DNA of 64,000 nucleotides from Strix aluco (Eukaryota > Chordata > Aves > Strigiformes > Strigidae): the NCBI RefSeq assembly GCF_031877795.1, contig NC_133932.1, positions 39,446,180-39,510,179 of the forward strand. The letters are read 5' to 3'. The notes under the pieces are model-generated. The model did not search any database. It saw nothing but the letters and a program-made list of their open reading frames with translations, and was not told where the DNA came from. The position numbers were made by a program, and so were the translations under genes. Within the stretch, counting starts at the first letter, position 1. Each line of letters begins with the position of its first letter. Of this stretch, positions 12,490 to 24,500 are shown one piece after another.

Positions 12490-12821
12490 CAGGTATTGCT
12501 GCTTAGCTTTGCACAGAAGCAAGAGCCAGCTTCCTGGCCAGCCCTCATCCATACACTGAGCAGGACACTGTATGATACGGAGTATACCATTGGCCAGTTT
12601 GGGTCCACTGCTCTGGCTCTGCTCTCCCCCAGCTTCTTGTGCACCTGCGCGTTAGCAGGACACAGAAAGTTGAGAAGTCCTTGATTTCTTAGCAACAGCT
12701 AAAAACATCAGTGTTTTGTCAACATTCTTCTCATACCAAATCCCGTACTGAATCCAAAACACAGCACTATTCTAGCTACTAAAAAGAAAAAAATAGCTCT
12801 ATCCCAGGCGAAAACAGGACA
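12490..12821 (-). mobile_element. LTR fragment of an avian endogenous retrovirus
   Basis: Read on the minus strand, the element begins at 12821 with TGTCCTG, followed by the purine-rich block CTGGGATAGAGC, and then a block common to a widespread avian LTR family (TTGCTAAGAAATC, GGCCAATGGTATAC). I recognise this from general knowledge of avian LTRs. The 5' terminal TG is clear; the other boundary is fuzzy and the left limit is approximate, so the copy is probably truncated. No coding sequence of a provirus accompanies it. Confidence 0.6.
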
Positions 12822-14554
12822 CAGTGTATGCGCCCAATAAGGTTTTTGTGTTAGAGGATGCACTTTCTTTGCCCCAGTTGCTCACCACTGGTCTGCCTCC
12901 CACGTCAGCTCACCACTGCAGTTTAAACTCACTAAACTAGCAGAAGCCAAACCCTGCAAATAAAAAGAGTGAATTTCCTGCTCACGTAGTGAACTGAACT
13001 GGCTCACTGAGCAGTTTGATAAGAGCTGGCACGAGGGGAGATGGGGACTGTTGTGGCCATAGCCACTACTGACAGAGTAGAAGTTCCTGGTGATTTTCAT
13101 TCATCCCTGAAAGCAGCCTGTAACGTGTGTTCACAGAGTACATGCTTTACATAATAAGCAGAACAAACTTGCACTGATTTTTGCTTTAATGTTTTTGTTA
13201 AAGCCTTCAGCTAAAATATGTTGAAATATGTTTTTCCTGAGGAATTAAAATCTGGTTTTGCTATTTGAAATGCACTGGGTTCTCCGTATCTTGTAAAGAC
13301 CCCATTCACTTTAGATTTCCCTTTGCGCTAGCTTGCGTGGTGTACCTCTGAGAGCAAAAAACATTTTCCAGAGTGTGTCTTTAACTTAGACACTCTGTAA
13401 GTCAGTTGTGCTGAAGTCTGCTGACCCTGGGGTCCGTCTCTCACAGACAGGTAACTTGACCTGGAGGTGCTATTAGAAAACAAACCAAAACAGCTGCTCT
13501 CACGGTAATATGCTTTTGTACATGACAAGCAGAAATTTCATCATACCTCCAGCAAAAGTAGATGCCTAAAATAACTCATTGGGAGTGCAAGGTGAAAGAG
13601 AAAATTGCACAGAGTTCTGCTTTGTGGCTTGTGGAATTGGTATGGTGCTGGTAATGGTTGGCTGGGTAGGGAAGGCTTAACTAATAGTATCTGTTCACAG
13701 TTCTGTGCGACAGTAGTCCTAAGGACCAGGGCTACGCCTTATGGGTCATGGAACTACTGAAAAATAAACCCACTCATATTTTACTCTTCATTTTCACATC
13801 AGGCCCCTGTACCAGGGGTACCCCTTACACTGGGGACAGCGGAGTCCATCCCTGCCAGAACTTTTTAACCCTCAGCCTCTGTCTGCATCTGCTTTCCCTC
13901 CTGTGCTCAGCCTGGCTGTGCGTGTGCCAACAACAAGACCGTCACCATGACACACCAGAGCAGGAGAGAGCTGTGCCTGCACGGTACCGGTGGCGTGTTG
14001 GGGGGGTATTTAATGCATTCACTGGAAAATAGCACTTTCCTGTGGGCTGGTGCCCAGAACTCTCTGTTAATTCAAGCAGTACCTGGAGTTCCAGGCCAGT
14101 GCAGAGGACTTGGTTTCTCAGGTTAAAGGGATTTCGCTAAGAGTGCGTGTGTAGGGATAATTAGTAACCCACAACCAGCAAGACCTTTGAACAATTTTAC
14201 CAGCTCTCTGCTTGACACCTCTCGGAACGAGGCACAACCACAAGGAAAGAGAACTAATTTAAGATGCAATGTCAAAAAAATAATCGGAAAAGGCAGCTTG
14301 TGTACATTAGAAGAGAGCTGTAGCTAGTAATCTCATCTAATCTACTTCCTTGCCTATACTTCACTAATCACCATGGTTATATAAGCAGATCTTATCAAAG
14401 ATCCTTAATTATAGCAACCCCAGTAAATGCTACACAGCACAGCAGAGAGAAGGGTGTGGTCTTTGCGGCCCTATTCTCCATATGGGCCTGGGGGTGGAGC
14501 GGGTCTGATGCAAATGGACTGTGGCTTTGTTTCATCTGGGGGGTGGAGGGACGG

Positions 14555-14570
14555 ACACACACACACACAC
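14555..14570. repeat. (AC)8 microsatellite
   Basis: Sixteen bases of uninterrupted AC dinucleotide are read directly. Confidence 0.9.
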
Positions 14571-14621
14571 TGAGGCGTGAAGGACCGTGCCTGGGGACAG
14601 ACCCTCTCTGAGGCCTCCAGG

Positions 14622-14653
14622 TCACTCACAGCTGAGCATCACTCACAGCTGAG
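14622..14653. repeat. Two-copy 15-bp tandem repeat, 17-bp period
   Basis: The 15-mer TCACTCACAGCTGAG occurs at 14622-14636 and again at 14639-14653. Confidence 0.85.
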
Positions 14654-15039
14654 TGCTCCTCGCCAGCGGTGCTATGAGGGCACGGCTTTGATGCTGTAGG
14701 TGAAGGTAAATTTTAGTAGTCTGGTATGAGGGGCAGGTGGTGGGGTAGGCTGAATGGCAAGGAAGAGGAGAGGAAATGCTGACTCCAAGAACAGTGTCAG
14801 AGAAGCAGTGACACAGAGACTGCAGGGCATGGTTGAGAGATTTGCGTGTCTTACGGAAACTTTTCCTTGCAGAGTTTTTGAGATCCAACCCATGATTAGG
14901 AGCACTGCTGATTTGTTAACTATTGCTGTTAGAGAGTGCCTTACAATTGAAAGCCAGGAAAATTCATAAAGCTGCAGGACTTTTAAGTTCAACACATTAT
15001 TTGATGTTGTGTTTAGCAGTTTGGTCCAGCAAGCTGCTG

Positions 15040-15190
15040 TGCGGTCTGGGGTCAAGACCCTCATTATGCTGGTCCCTTTATATAAAGGGCCCTCTCTCCC
15101 TGCCCAGAGGAGCTTACAAGCAAGACAAAAATGCCATCCTCCTCCCTTTACAGAGGAGGCATAGAAATCGGGGGATTTTCCCAACAGCAA
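15040..15190 (+). repeat. Possible ancient MIR/L3-like interspersed repeat
   Basis: The phrase TCCCTGCCCAGAGGAGCTTA followed by CCCTTTACAGAGGAGGCATA resembles the conserved 3' portions of old amniote SINE/LINE families (CCCTGCCC..GAGCTTACA and TTTACAGATGAGG). The copy is degenerate, so family and limits are uncertain. Confidence 0.35.
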
Positions 15191-16394
15191 GATGGACAGA
15201 TGTTCAGAGTCAGGATAAGAATTTAGAAACAGCTTTGGCAGTTCAGAGAGCTCACCAAGCCCAGCCTCACAGGGAGAGAGGTCTTACATCCGTCCCCTCC
15301 ACCTCCAAATGGCGCCGTGAAAGCACCTCTCCACACTCGTGCTGCACTTGCTCCGTCTCCTCGCTCACACATGAAGCGGCAGGACCCCTTAGCTGGCAGT
15401 GAGGGTGAAGCACCCCAGCCCTCCTGCTGTGCCAACCCCTGCGCTTTCCTCAGATGTGGGCAGCTCCGACAGCAGCACTGTGCTGTGGCAGTGGGGAGGT
15501 GGCATCCCTCTTGTTCCCCGGAAAAAGAAAAAACCTTTTTTCTTCCACTCTCAGTACCTGCCCCTGTGAGTGTGATCCTGGCTCTCCTGTCTCAGTCTTC
15601 CTTTCCCAGCCTTGTGAAGCGCTGCCTCAGGACTGTCCCTGAGCCACCTCCACCCTGAATCACGCCCCAGGGGCCAAAAGAATTAACTGGAAAGTAATCA
15701 AAGTCCATCTAACAAGCAAATCCAGCTGCTCCTTTGAGGGAAATTCCTCTCTGTGCTGTCCTGGGCAGTTTGGATGGAACATTTTGTGGGAGAAGGTGAT
15801 CTCTTTGGACCCTTCTGAGTACTTTTGGAAAACTTCTCCAGGTATTGCTTGCTTGCTGCCCCGAGGTACTTTGTAGCAGTCAGATGACTGAGAGGACAGC
15901 AAGGCAACGAAAGCAGAGGTGGAAACCTTGGCAAATTTGGAGGGAGCCCCGCTGGTCACACTGCTGTGTTATGTGGTGAGGAGCCCATCACAACAGTTGT
16001 CTGATCTGGCCTTGGCCGGGGCGCCAGGGGCCCTCCCAGCTGCCTGGCTGTTGGGAGCAGTCCCCCGAGGTGAGGCACTGGGTGTGCAGCAGGAGCTTGC
16101 CGATAAGGCTACAGGGGACTGATTCACACATGTTCAGAGGCTGCTTCCAGCTCAGTGAGGGTGATTGCACACGGAGGTGAAACATCTGCAGGTCCTCCTG
16201 CCAGCTGCTGTGGCAGCGTGTGGTGGTGGTGGAGCACAGGCTGGTGCAGGCTCTTCCGTGGCTGCATGGTTATCAGGAGGAATGGGTCAGGCTGCACTGA
16301 AAATGCTGAGAATCCCCTCCCTGGCTGGAGGAGGATGAGCTGCCTTCTGGCAGGAGGCAGTGGATAGCTAGTGGGTGTGTGTGCCTGGCGAAAG

Positions 16395-16457
16395 AAAAGG
16401 TTGGACTAGATGATCTTCAAGGTCTTTTCCAACCTAGATGATCCTGTGTTTCTGTGA
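16395..16457 (+). mobile_element. CR1 LINE, 3' tail fragment
   Basis: The segment contains GGTTGGACTAGATGATCTTC, AAGGTCTTTTCCAACC and a diverged ATTCTGTG-type end, which is the hallmark 3' terminus of avian CR1 LINEs on the plus strand. The 5' limit is not clear; the preceding 200 bases may or may not belong to it. Confidence 0.75.
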
Positions 16458-18537
16458 AAAGGCCTATCCCCGAGAGAGAGGAGGAGCAGGGTATGCATAC
16501 ATGAGCTGCCCTGTCTCCTCAGGTATGCTCCCAGCCTCCAATGTTTTTCAGCTCAGGAGACCTCCTGAGCCTTTAGTGGTTCATCAGTTTAGTACTCCTT
16601 ATATCTCTTCTCCAAGGACTTGTCTAGTGCCCCTTGAGCTCATGCAAGTTCTTTGCATACGCTGTCCTCTGGAAAGCAGCTTGCAGATCTGCTATCCCTG
16701 TTGCATCATTTCATTTGTTTTCAGCCTGGCTCCAGCTGGCTTCATGTGGTTTTGGTTTCCTGATACAGCAGGACCTTAGCTAACATTAGCTCAGACACAG
16801 TGTAAGGGGCAGGTTTCCCTCCACCCCTCCCAGTGCTTATTTTGTTCCATCTCTCATACTTGCCTGACTGCATGGTAAGCACATTGAACTTGCTCGAATG
16901 GCTGGGTTAATAAACTGAATCATTTTATCTTGCAATCAGAACTTGCAAGGGAAAATGAGGCTGCACTGCCCAGATGGGAGCACAAGGCAGGAGGAGGGAG
17001 GGAAAGTGGGAAGGATAAGGTAGAAGGAGTAAGACAGAGTGTAAAGCTTCTCTCTTTCTGTAGAAGCAAAGTTGTTCATCTCAAGCCTGTCCTGGGACAC
17101 TACCCTCACAGTGCTTTTCTATCAGCAAATATTAGACCTAAAAATAGCAGGTATTTCTGCCAGTGAACTAGAGCAGGAATATCAGAGCAAGCTGTTGTAG
17201 GTGGGAGGCACCCTCCTGCACATTCCCTTTGCTGTCTGCAGTTGAACTTTGCCCACAGCTCCACATTCACAAAAAAAAAAAAGGAGCATGCCAGATTTAT
17301 CCTGAAACACATTTACAAAAGATGTATTGTTTAGGAAAAGAGCCCAGTCATAACACACTGCAGAAAGGCAAGGCACAATACACCTACAACAAGCTTCTTG
17401 CTGCTTCCCTGTGCCAGACCAACCTCCCACCAAATCCAGCAGGAGTTCTCCTGGGCCAGATGGGGGTAAGAATCACAGGTGAACAGGCTGTTCCCATTAC
17501 CCTGGGGCACTTGTACTCAACGGGTGCTCTAGAGCTTTTCTGGATCACCGTGCCCTGTGGTCTAGTAAAGAAGCAGACTGACATGCAGTGATGGACAGCT
17601 CCTGACAGCAGACGTGCTGTTCTCGGTTTGGTTTCCATGATCCCCCCACGAAATAATCCCCTGACTCCGAAGGGCCCGGGGATGACCGGGTGAAAGCCAA
17701 TGCTCTAAATGATGGATGCAGGCGCTCTCGTGAGCCGTCATTTGCTTTGCTGGGGCTCCCTCCGGTGGCATTCGGCTGGAAGGGCTCACCCAACGCAGCG
17801 TTACAGATCCTCGGCAGAACTTGAGCTGGACATAATCCAGGGCAGTGTTTCCCACGATGACCCTGCTGACGCGCTCGGGATGGCCGCCGAGGGGCCGGCA
17901 GAATGTGTCGCATGGCCCAGCGCAGGGTGGCGTGTGACCCCTGCGCTCCAGAAACAGAAGAGTCACTTCAACAAGGTGGTGGGCCCAGGCTCCCCTCCTG
18001 TGAGCCCCAACAACCTGGGTGGGAGACCCAGGTTGCCCCAGTATTTGCACGTAAGCATGCAGTTCTCTCCTTTGGAGTCTGCCTCTCCCTCTTCTGCAGC
18101 GTGGCCTCTCCCCGCCGTGGCTGCAACATGGGTGCTGCTGCCCTGTCTGCCCCTGGGACCCTCTCTGAGCAGCAGGGAGCCCCCGGCGATGCACCGCGCA
18201 CGGGGGAGCTCTCTGCTGGTGTCTGAAACAGGGCGCCATGGATTGTGCCTGAGTAGATAGGTGCTGGGTGATGCTGGGGGAGCCTGAGGTATCATTTGGG
18301 AGGTGTGGAGATCTTGGGGGGACAGAAGATGCCTGTGAGGGGGGACTCAAATGTGGGATCCACTTTGGGGGAGGGAGGTAACTTGGGAAAGTCTATCTGA
18401 CCCTATACTGGCATGGGAGTGCTTGGGAAAGTGCTACCAGACCAGCTGGAGTTGTGAGGTGACATCTCTGGGGAAACTCCTGGTGCAGAGAGAGGAGAGG
18501 GATGGTTGCAGGGAGGCCCTGAGAGGGGATGGGTACA
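16458..18537. other. Intergenic, no gene seen
   Basis: Moderately GC-rich unique sequence. Several overlapping frames (such as 17562-18350 minus and 17709-18260 plus) lack splice context and recognisable similarity and are treated as chance. Confidence 0.5.
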
Positions 18538-19579
18538 TGTCGTGGTTTGAGCCCAGAGGGCAACTGAGCACGAGGATGCCATTCACTCACCCCTTCGCCC
18601 TCAGGAATGGGAGGGAGAAAATAAAGTAAAAAGCTTGGGAATGGAGATAAGAACAGAGAGGGGCTGACTCACCCATTACGGGGCAAAAGACAGACTCATT
18701 AGGGGAAGAAAAAGAACATCACTTTAATTCAAACAGTAACAACAACACTTAACAGACAGAGTGGGACAGCGAGAAGTGTTACCACATCTTACAGACATCT
18801 CCCCCCACTCCTCCCTTCTTCCCTGGACTCAGTTTTGTTCCCTATATCTCTACCACCTCCCCCTCCCAGTGGTGCAGGGGGGCAGGCAATGGGGTTACCA
18901 ACAGTCCATAACCGTACGCCACTTCTTCCTCCTAAAGGGGGGAGGACTCCTTGCATTCTTCCCCTGCTCCACATGGTTCCCCTCTCACAGGAGACAGTCC
19001 TCCACAAACTCTCTCTGGCGTGATTCCTTCCCACAGGCTGCAGCTGTTCCCATGCTGCTCCGGCGTGGGTCACCCCTGCATCTTGCAGTCCTCCCAGTGC
19101 CGAACTACAACAGCGGGGTCTTCTCCCCTCAGAGTCCCAGCCTTCTTCGGGCACAGATACCTGCTCCAGTGTGGGGTTCTCCACAGGCTGCAGATGGATC
19201 TCTGCTCCAGTGTGGACCTCCATGGTGGCAGGGGGGTGTCCTGCCATCTCATCATGGGATACAGGTGGGGGTTTCTGCTCTGACGCACCTCCCCACCCTC
19301 CTCCTTCTTCCTTCCACTGACCTTGGTGTTCGCATAGGTGTTCTCCTCACAACTCCCCCAGGTTCCCCTTCTTAAATACGTTATTGCAGAGGCGCAGCCA
19401 CTGTTGCTGATTGGTTTGGCCCTGGCCAGAGGTGAGTCCAACCTGGAGCCAGAGAAGCTTTGAGAAGCTTCTCACAGGGGGCCACCGCTGTAGCCCCCTC
19501 CCCTGCTGCCAAAAACCTTCCCACACAAACCCAGCACAGTATGTGACACCTCGGGAACTCATGAGAGAAAACCAGGACC
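18538..19579 (-). mobile_element. Solo LTR of an avian endogenous retrovirus (about 1.04 kb)
   Basis: On the plus strand the element opens with TGTCGTGGTTTGAGCCC and closes near AAACCAGGAC, matching in reverse the ends of a common avian LTR family (start TGTCCTGG, end CCACGACA). In minus orientation it shows a TATA-like GTATTTAAG at 19380-19371 and a downstream ATTAAA at 18728-18723, in the order expected of U3 then R. No target-site duplication is evident, and the terminal base at 19579 departs from the expected TG/CA. Long frames inside (18761-19375, 18789-19247) belong to the LTR and are not genes. Confidence 0.65.
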
Positions 19580-20884
19580 CCGTTGCTTTGTGCAGTGTGC
19601 CTGGCCTAAAGAGTCTGTGGCATGTGAGCTCTGTCTGCTCCCTGCAGACTCCTGCAGCAGCAAACAGCCCCTCCGGAGGCCAGTGGGCTGCAATGGAGCC
19701 TGCTTGCAACCCCTCTCGCTTCCCCTGGGGGCCAGAGCTGGGCAAGGGAGGCTGTGGTTTTGCCATGGGGTTTTGCTCAGCTCCCAGGGGTTTGCTCTGC
19801 CCTGTGCAGCTGCACTCTCCAAGTATCCACACTGTGGTGTGCTCATCCTGCCTTCACACAAATCGTTCCCTGACATGAGCAAGAGGTGGGGGCCAGCCCT
19901 GGTCAGGCTGTCCCTGTCCAGTGTGAATGCACAGGTACATGACATGGACGGCAGACAAGCCTGCACGTGGGACTGCGTTTCTGGCCTTTGTCAGAGAGCC
20001 TTAGTTACCACAGAGGCAGAGGAGGAGATTCGCCCTGCAAAAGCAATTGCAGTAGAAAGTTGCCAGCAAGCAGGCTCTGAGGGGTAGTGTGAGGTGAAGC
20101 CCGAGCCCGAGCTGTCATTTCTGCACTGCCACTGTCACCCTTTAGAGACCAAGGTAAGTTGCCACAGGTCTACTGACCCATGCTGAAATCAGGCTCTGCT
20201 CTCTGCATCACATAGGTGCCTTGGAAAATTTTACCCAAAGCCAAGCTGCTTATTTTCAAAGCAAGAAGCTCTAATCCTGTGAAAATATTATTTTCCGATT
20301 ATGACTTGCAGAATGGCTGATGCAGACCTAATCGATCTGTTTAGTCAGTCCTGTGAAAGCACAAGCATCAAAGCTGCTGGTTTTGACGCAGCTGAAGAGC
20401 TGTGTTGCCTCGTGTGAATTCTTCTCGTCGTTGTTTTAGCCCTTAATTTCAGGGCAGTAACTGCAACAACAGGCTTCTTTGCTACCACCTGACTAAGGAA
20501 CTGATGAGGCTTAGAAAAAAAGGTCAGTATTGTTAATGCTAAGTTATTGCTATCTTAAAGCACTTCCCTGGAGCTTAGCAAGAAATAAATGTTCACAACA
20601 TCCAGCATAACTGTTTTTTTGAGAGCAGGGGCCAAGATCGATAGTATTTACAGTGCTAGTTTTAGCACTGTAAAGTAGCTCTAGCTGAAATAACACTAGC
20701 TCAGTAAGTAACACTAGGGGTGTAAATCTGCTGCAGGAAACCTATACAACACTGGGTAGCTGTTGAAATGTCCTTTGGCTGTAGCACAACCAGAGTCCTG
20801 GAAAGGACCTACCTTCCTCGTCTGGATTAGCAAAAGACAAAGGGAGTTTCCCAGGAGCCCAGTTTTAGAGTTAGTTTTCAGATG
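19580..20884. other. Intergenic, with one perfect hairpin and a candidate conserved block
   Basis: No gene recognised. The block 20265-20430 contains OTX-like TAATCC and several GCTGA(T/A)-type half-sites and could be regulatory, but this is weak. A perfect 12-bp inverted repeat lies at 20647-20674. Confidence 0.45.
20647..20674. repeat. Perfect inverted repeat, 12-bp arms
   Basis: TTTACAGTGCTA and its exact reverse complement TAGCACTGTAAA are separated by four bases (GTTT). Confidence 0.9.
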
Positions 20885-21564
20885 ATTGGCGGAAACAGAC
20901 TCTACAACTCAGTTATAAAGTAGGTATGTTTACTCTGGCACCGGGGTGCAAGGGGATTTCTCCACAAAGCTTGCACACCCCCAGCACATTTTACCAAAAA
21001 CTTACAGAGTGTGGATATACATATTCATTGGATTACATAACACAAACATACATATGCATGGGTAAGGCTGGGTTAGTTAGAAAGGCTGGTGTCAGCAGTT
21101 CATGTTCTCTTTGCACCTGTGCATTGCCTCCTGGTGGGCATCTTCAGGAGTCTTTTGGAGGAAGGCTCAGTCTTTCTCGCCTTGTACTTTTCCTTGAAGC
21201 ATGCGCAGATTCTTTTGGCCAATTTCTTGAACAACATGAGTGGTTTCAGCCGGTTTACTCATTCTATCTTATCTAAAAGTACCAGTGTATCAATTCCTAC
21301 CATCCATATATGGCTATCTATGCATTACAAAGACTAAACTAGTTCTGCTTTCCAAGGACAAGAAGCATATTTTTGCTGAACATAGTAATTCTTGGTAAGT
21401 TTCCACAGAAAACTGGTTTGTTTTGATGAACACAGTAGCAGTAGCCCTTGGTAAAGCTTCCACAGAACAGTCAGGGCAAGCAGGATTATTAAGCAATATT
21501 CAGAAATCATTATAAGTTGCTAAAGTAAATAAGTTGCAAAGTAGGTGATCATTTCCTTGTATCA
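20885..21564 (-). mobile_element. LTR-like element, copy 1 (no internal insertion)
   Basis: This about 680-bp segment is nearly identical by eye to the two outer parts of 41146-42689. Shared homology runs from TGGCGGAAACAGACTC to CTTGTATCA, so both copies have the same ends, as expected for a solo LTR with TG...CA termini. The minus strand reads GCACCCCGG then CCAGAGTAAAC and CTTTATAACTGAGTTGTAGAG before the end, similar to the R-U5 part of avian ERVL-type LTRs, hence the orientation. No matching target-site duplication is visible. No viral coding region is attached. Frames such as 20926-21276 are part of the repeat. Confidence 0.65.
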
Positions 21565-24500
21565 CAGACCTAAGCAATACTGAATGCTGGAATAATACTC
21601 GATAACTATTTTCCCACAAAATTAAAATCTATTTGAAACAACCACAGTAAGAGCATTAGTTTCTGCTAACTTTGTTGGTATGAGGTAGTGAGAGAGCTGG
21701 AAGGTGACAGTGTCATGAAGAGGGAACCTGAGCTCTGCTAGAACAGGGCAACTGAAGCCACAGCATAGCTCAGCAGGCAACTGGCATGAGGCTACTCAGG
21801 CATATAGCTAATCCTAAATTAAAGAGGCTCCCCTATCCCTTCACTGATAACGCTGAAAGGTTTTTTACCGTTGCACCTCCTGGCACTTGGAACAGCTTTC
21901 CTGTAGTCCCTGGCACTCATTAGGCTCAGCTGTATGCTGCTGATTTCAGTTCTCTAGCCCATATTGCTTCTTGTTGCATTGAACGGCTAAAAGCCTCCCT
22001 GTGGACCTGGCGGAGGAGCCCCGGCAGCTGCCAGCAGTGGGCTGGCAGCTGCAAAGGGACCTGGGGGTCCCTCAGCTCAGCTGCCAACGCCTCGCTCCCC
22101 CCTAGCTCCCCATCTGCAGACACCCTCCAGCCTGACCTCAGAGGGACTGCACGGGTGGGCCAGGAGCACGCTGCAGCGGTCAGGAGATTTTACAGCCATG
22201 GTGTTGCAGTCGCAGTGAGCTGGTCTCACAGGCCCCAGTGATTTTCCAGTCTCATCTACCACAAAAAAGGCCTGAATTGTATTCCTTTGCTCTCCTCAAC
22301 AAAACAAGAGATAAAATTACTGCTCATGCTTGAAGATGCACTTAGATTAGAAGAAGCCTGCAACAGGGGGCTCCCAGGCTCCACCTGACTCCTCTGTGGG
22401 CCTGACACACCTCTAGGGAAGACATTATTATCCAGAGGTTGAAAATGGCTGGCTGTAACCTGACCTGACATGAGACACTTGAAATTACTGGAAAATGGCT
22501 GAAGTGTTGGCCCAAGAAGTGCAGACACTTGCTACAGCTTTTGAAAGAACAGTGAAAAAAGTTATTTTGAAGCAAGTGGCATTTGTGATGTGTAATCGGG
22601 GTGTTCATCACCTTGAAATGGATGTGGAGGTAGGCATCTCCACGAGATGAAGAGGGATTGCTGGTCTACCTTTGTAACAGTCATTAAAACGGACTACTTC
22701 CATCTCTGCAATGGCTGAACAGCAGCAGATACCCACCCAAGCCCATTTCTGTGCACTCTTCCACGCATGCTCTCTCTGCCCTTTGTCTCTCTCAACAAAT
22801 TGGCAGCTACAATGAGCACCCTAAGGCAAGATACATGGCACTTTTATCAGTATGCCAATGCCTACAAAAGAGCCTGCTTGTTTTTTTCCCCATATAAACT
22901 GCTTTCCTAAGCAGTTGTCTTCACCGGAATGCCATGGGAATTTTGCTGTACTGTGTTTCTAGACCAGAAGTGGTTTTAAAGTCACAGCTGCAAAATATGT
23001 ACTGTTAGCATTGCTTGGTTATTGAGCAGGTATATTGGTGCAGGCTCATTAACAGCTGCTGTTGACTTACATATTCTACTAAATATCTGGATTAACAAGG
23101 TCAAATCATACAGCTGTCATTCTTCACTCTGTTTTGATGTGGTACAATCTGTGTGTCTGGTCCTGAGCGCTCCTCCAGTCCAGCTAAAGGTTGGGGAGGA
23201 AACTGCTGCTCAGTTCATCTTTCCTGGTGATTCCCTGTCCTCAGACTATTGCTAACTGTGACCAGTCGAGCACAGAGTGCCACCTCCAGCATGTATCACT
23301 GGGTGGGGGTGGAGCAGCCTTGAAAATATGGCTCTCTGATTAGGGGGCCAATGGTGTGCCAGTTGCTCTTCCAGCACCAAGTCCCTGGGCCATTGCCCTA
23401 AAGCGCACCCCTTGCCTGCAGACAGTGGAAGTCTGTGCAGCAGCCAAGAGCTGATGGGCTGCTGTGAAGTCCCCTCCGGTTGCTACCCCCTTCATGCAAA
23501 GGCATGGTGCTGGATGTAGTGCAGGGTGTGTGTGCCGCTTCTGGGCTAGTGGAGGACTTGGTGCAAAGGTCAGGAGATGCCACGTGTGGGAGAACAGGAG
23601 CCTTCCTGGCCGTGGGTGCAGCAGCCAAGCTTAGAGAACTGAGGAGAGCGTATGCTACACATTTTAGCTCTGGATTTTGCACAACATAGGGCCTTTAGAC
23701 TGAGGGTCACATAACATGGCTTTGCTCTGGAGTTGAGCTTCCCTTTGCAGTTGGAAGGGTTTAGCTTTGGCTGTTTAGGCCAGGGAAATGCACTCAGCTT
23801 GAGAAGTAAGCATTCATGAACAAATTAAAACCAACCTTTACCTCAGAAGACTACTGTTGCCTGGAAGATAGTAAGCTAAAGAGGTGTGAAGCTAGGCAGC
23901 AGCACGTGTGAAACCTCAGCTCTTTCCTTTGCAGCTTCTTTTGTTTGGCTGGTAACATTCCTTCCCTCCTCTTGCCTATCTGTGCCATAGGCCAGGTTTT
24001 AGAAGAATATGACACATTGCCTGGGGTCTGCTTGGGAAAATCTAGTTGCCTGTGGTCCAGAATGAGCAGGAAGATGAACACTTTGAAAATCAGATCCTGG
24101 TTTAAGAGTGAGAATGAAAGTTAAGTTCATTTGAAAATGAGCACCTATGTCTGTCCCTTATGTAGAGAATAATGTTGATAGACCAAGCTGATGGGATGGA
24201 TGAGATTCCTGACTAACTCGGGCCATCTTGTAGGCAGTTTGGGTGTTGGTGCTTTTCAGAGGTTCAAAAAAGTCTTTTACATGTGACTGGGAATGGTAAC
24301 AAGGCCCCTGGTCAACCTCTTCCAGAGTTGAGCAAATTTTAGACCCTAGAACATGTTTTTACCTGAATGCTTTGTAAAGGAAAAGCCAACTCTGCAGTGT
24401 GGCAACCTATGGGAATAGATGCTAAATGGATGTAGAGCATATTGTGATCTCAACCAAAGACTGCACATTGCTTCTGATATGCTGTGAACACACTGGAAAA

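Larger units (their letters stand above)
12822..16394. other. Intergenic, no gene seen
   Basis: No exon or protein similarity recognised. It holds an (AC)8 microsatellite at 14555-14570, a short tandem duplication at 14622-14653 and a possible ancient repeat near 15040-15190. Short frames here are of unremarkable composition. Confidence 0.5.

Noticed and set aside
17562..18350. 262-codon minus-strand frame
   Set aside because: No recognised domain, several overlapping frames on both strands, and no promoter or splice context; treated as chance in GC-rich DNA.
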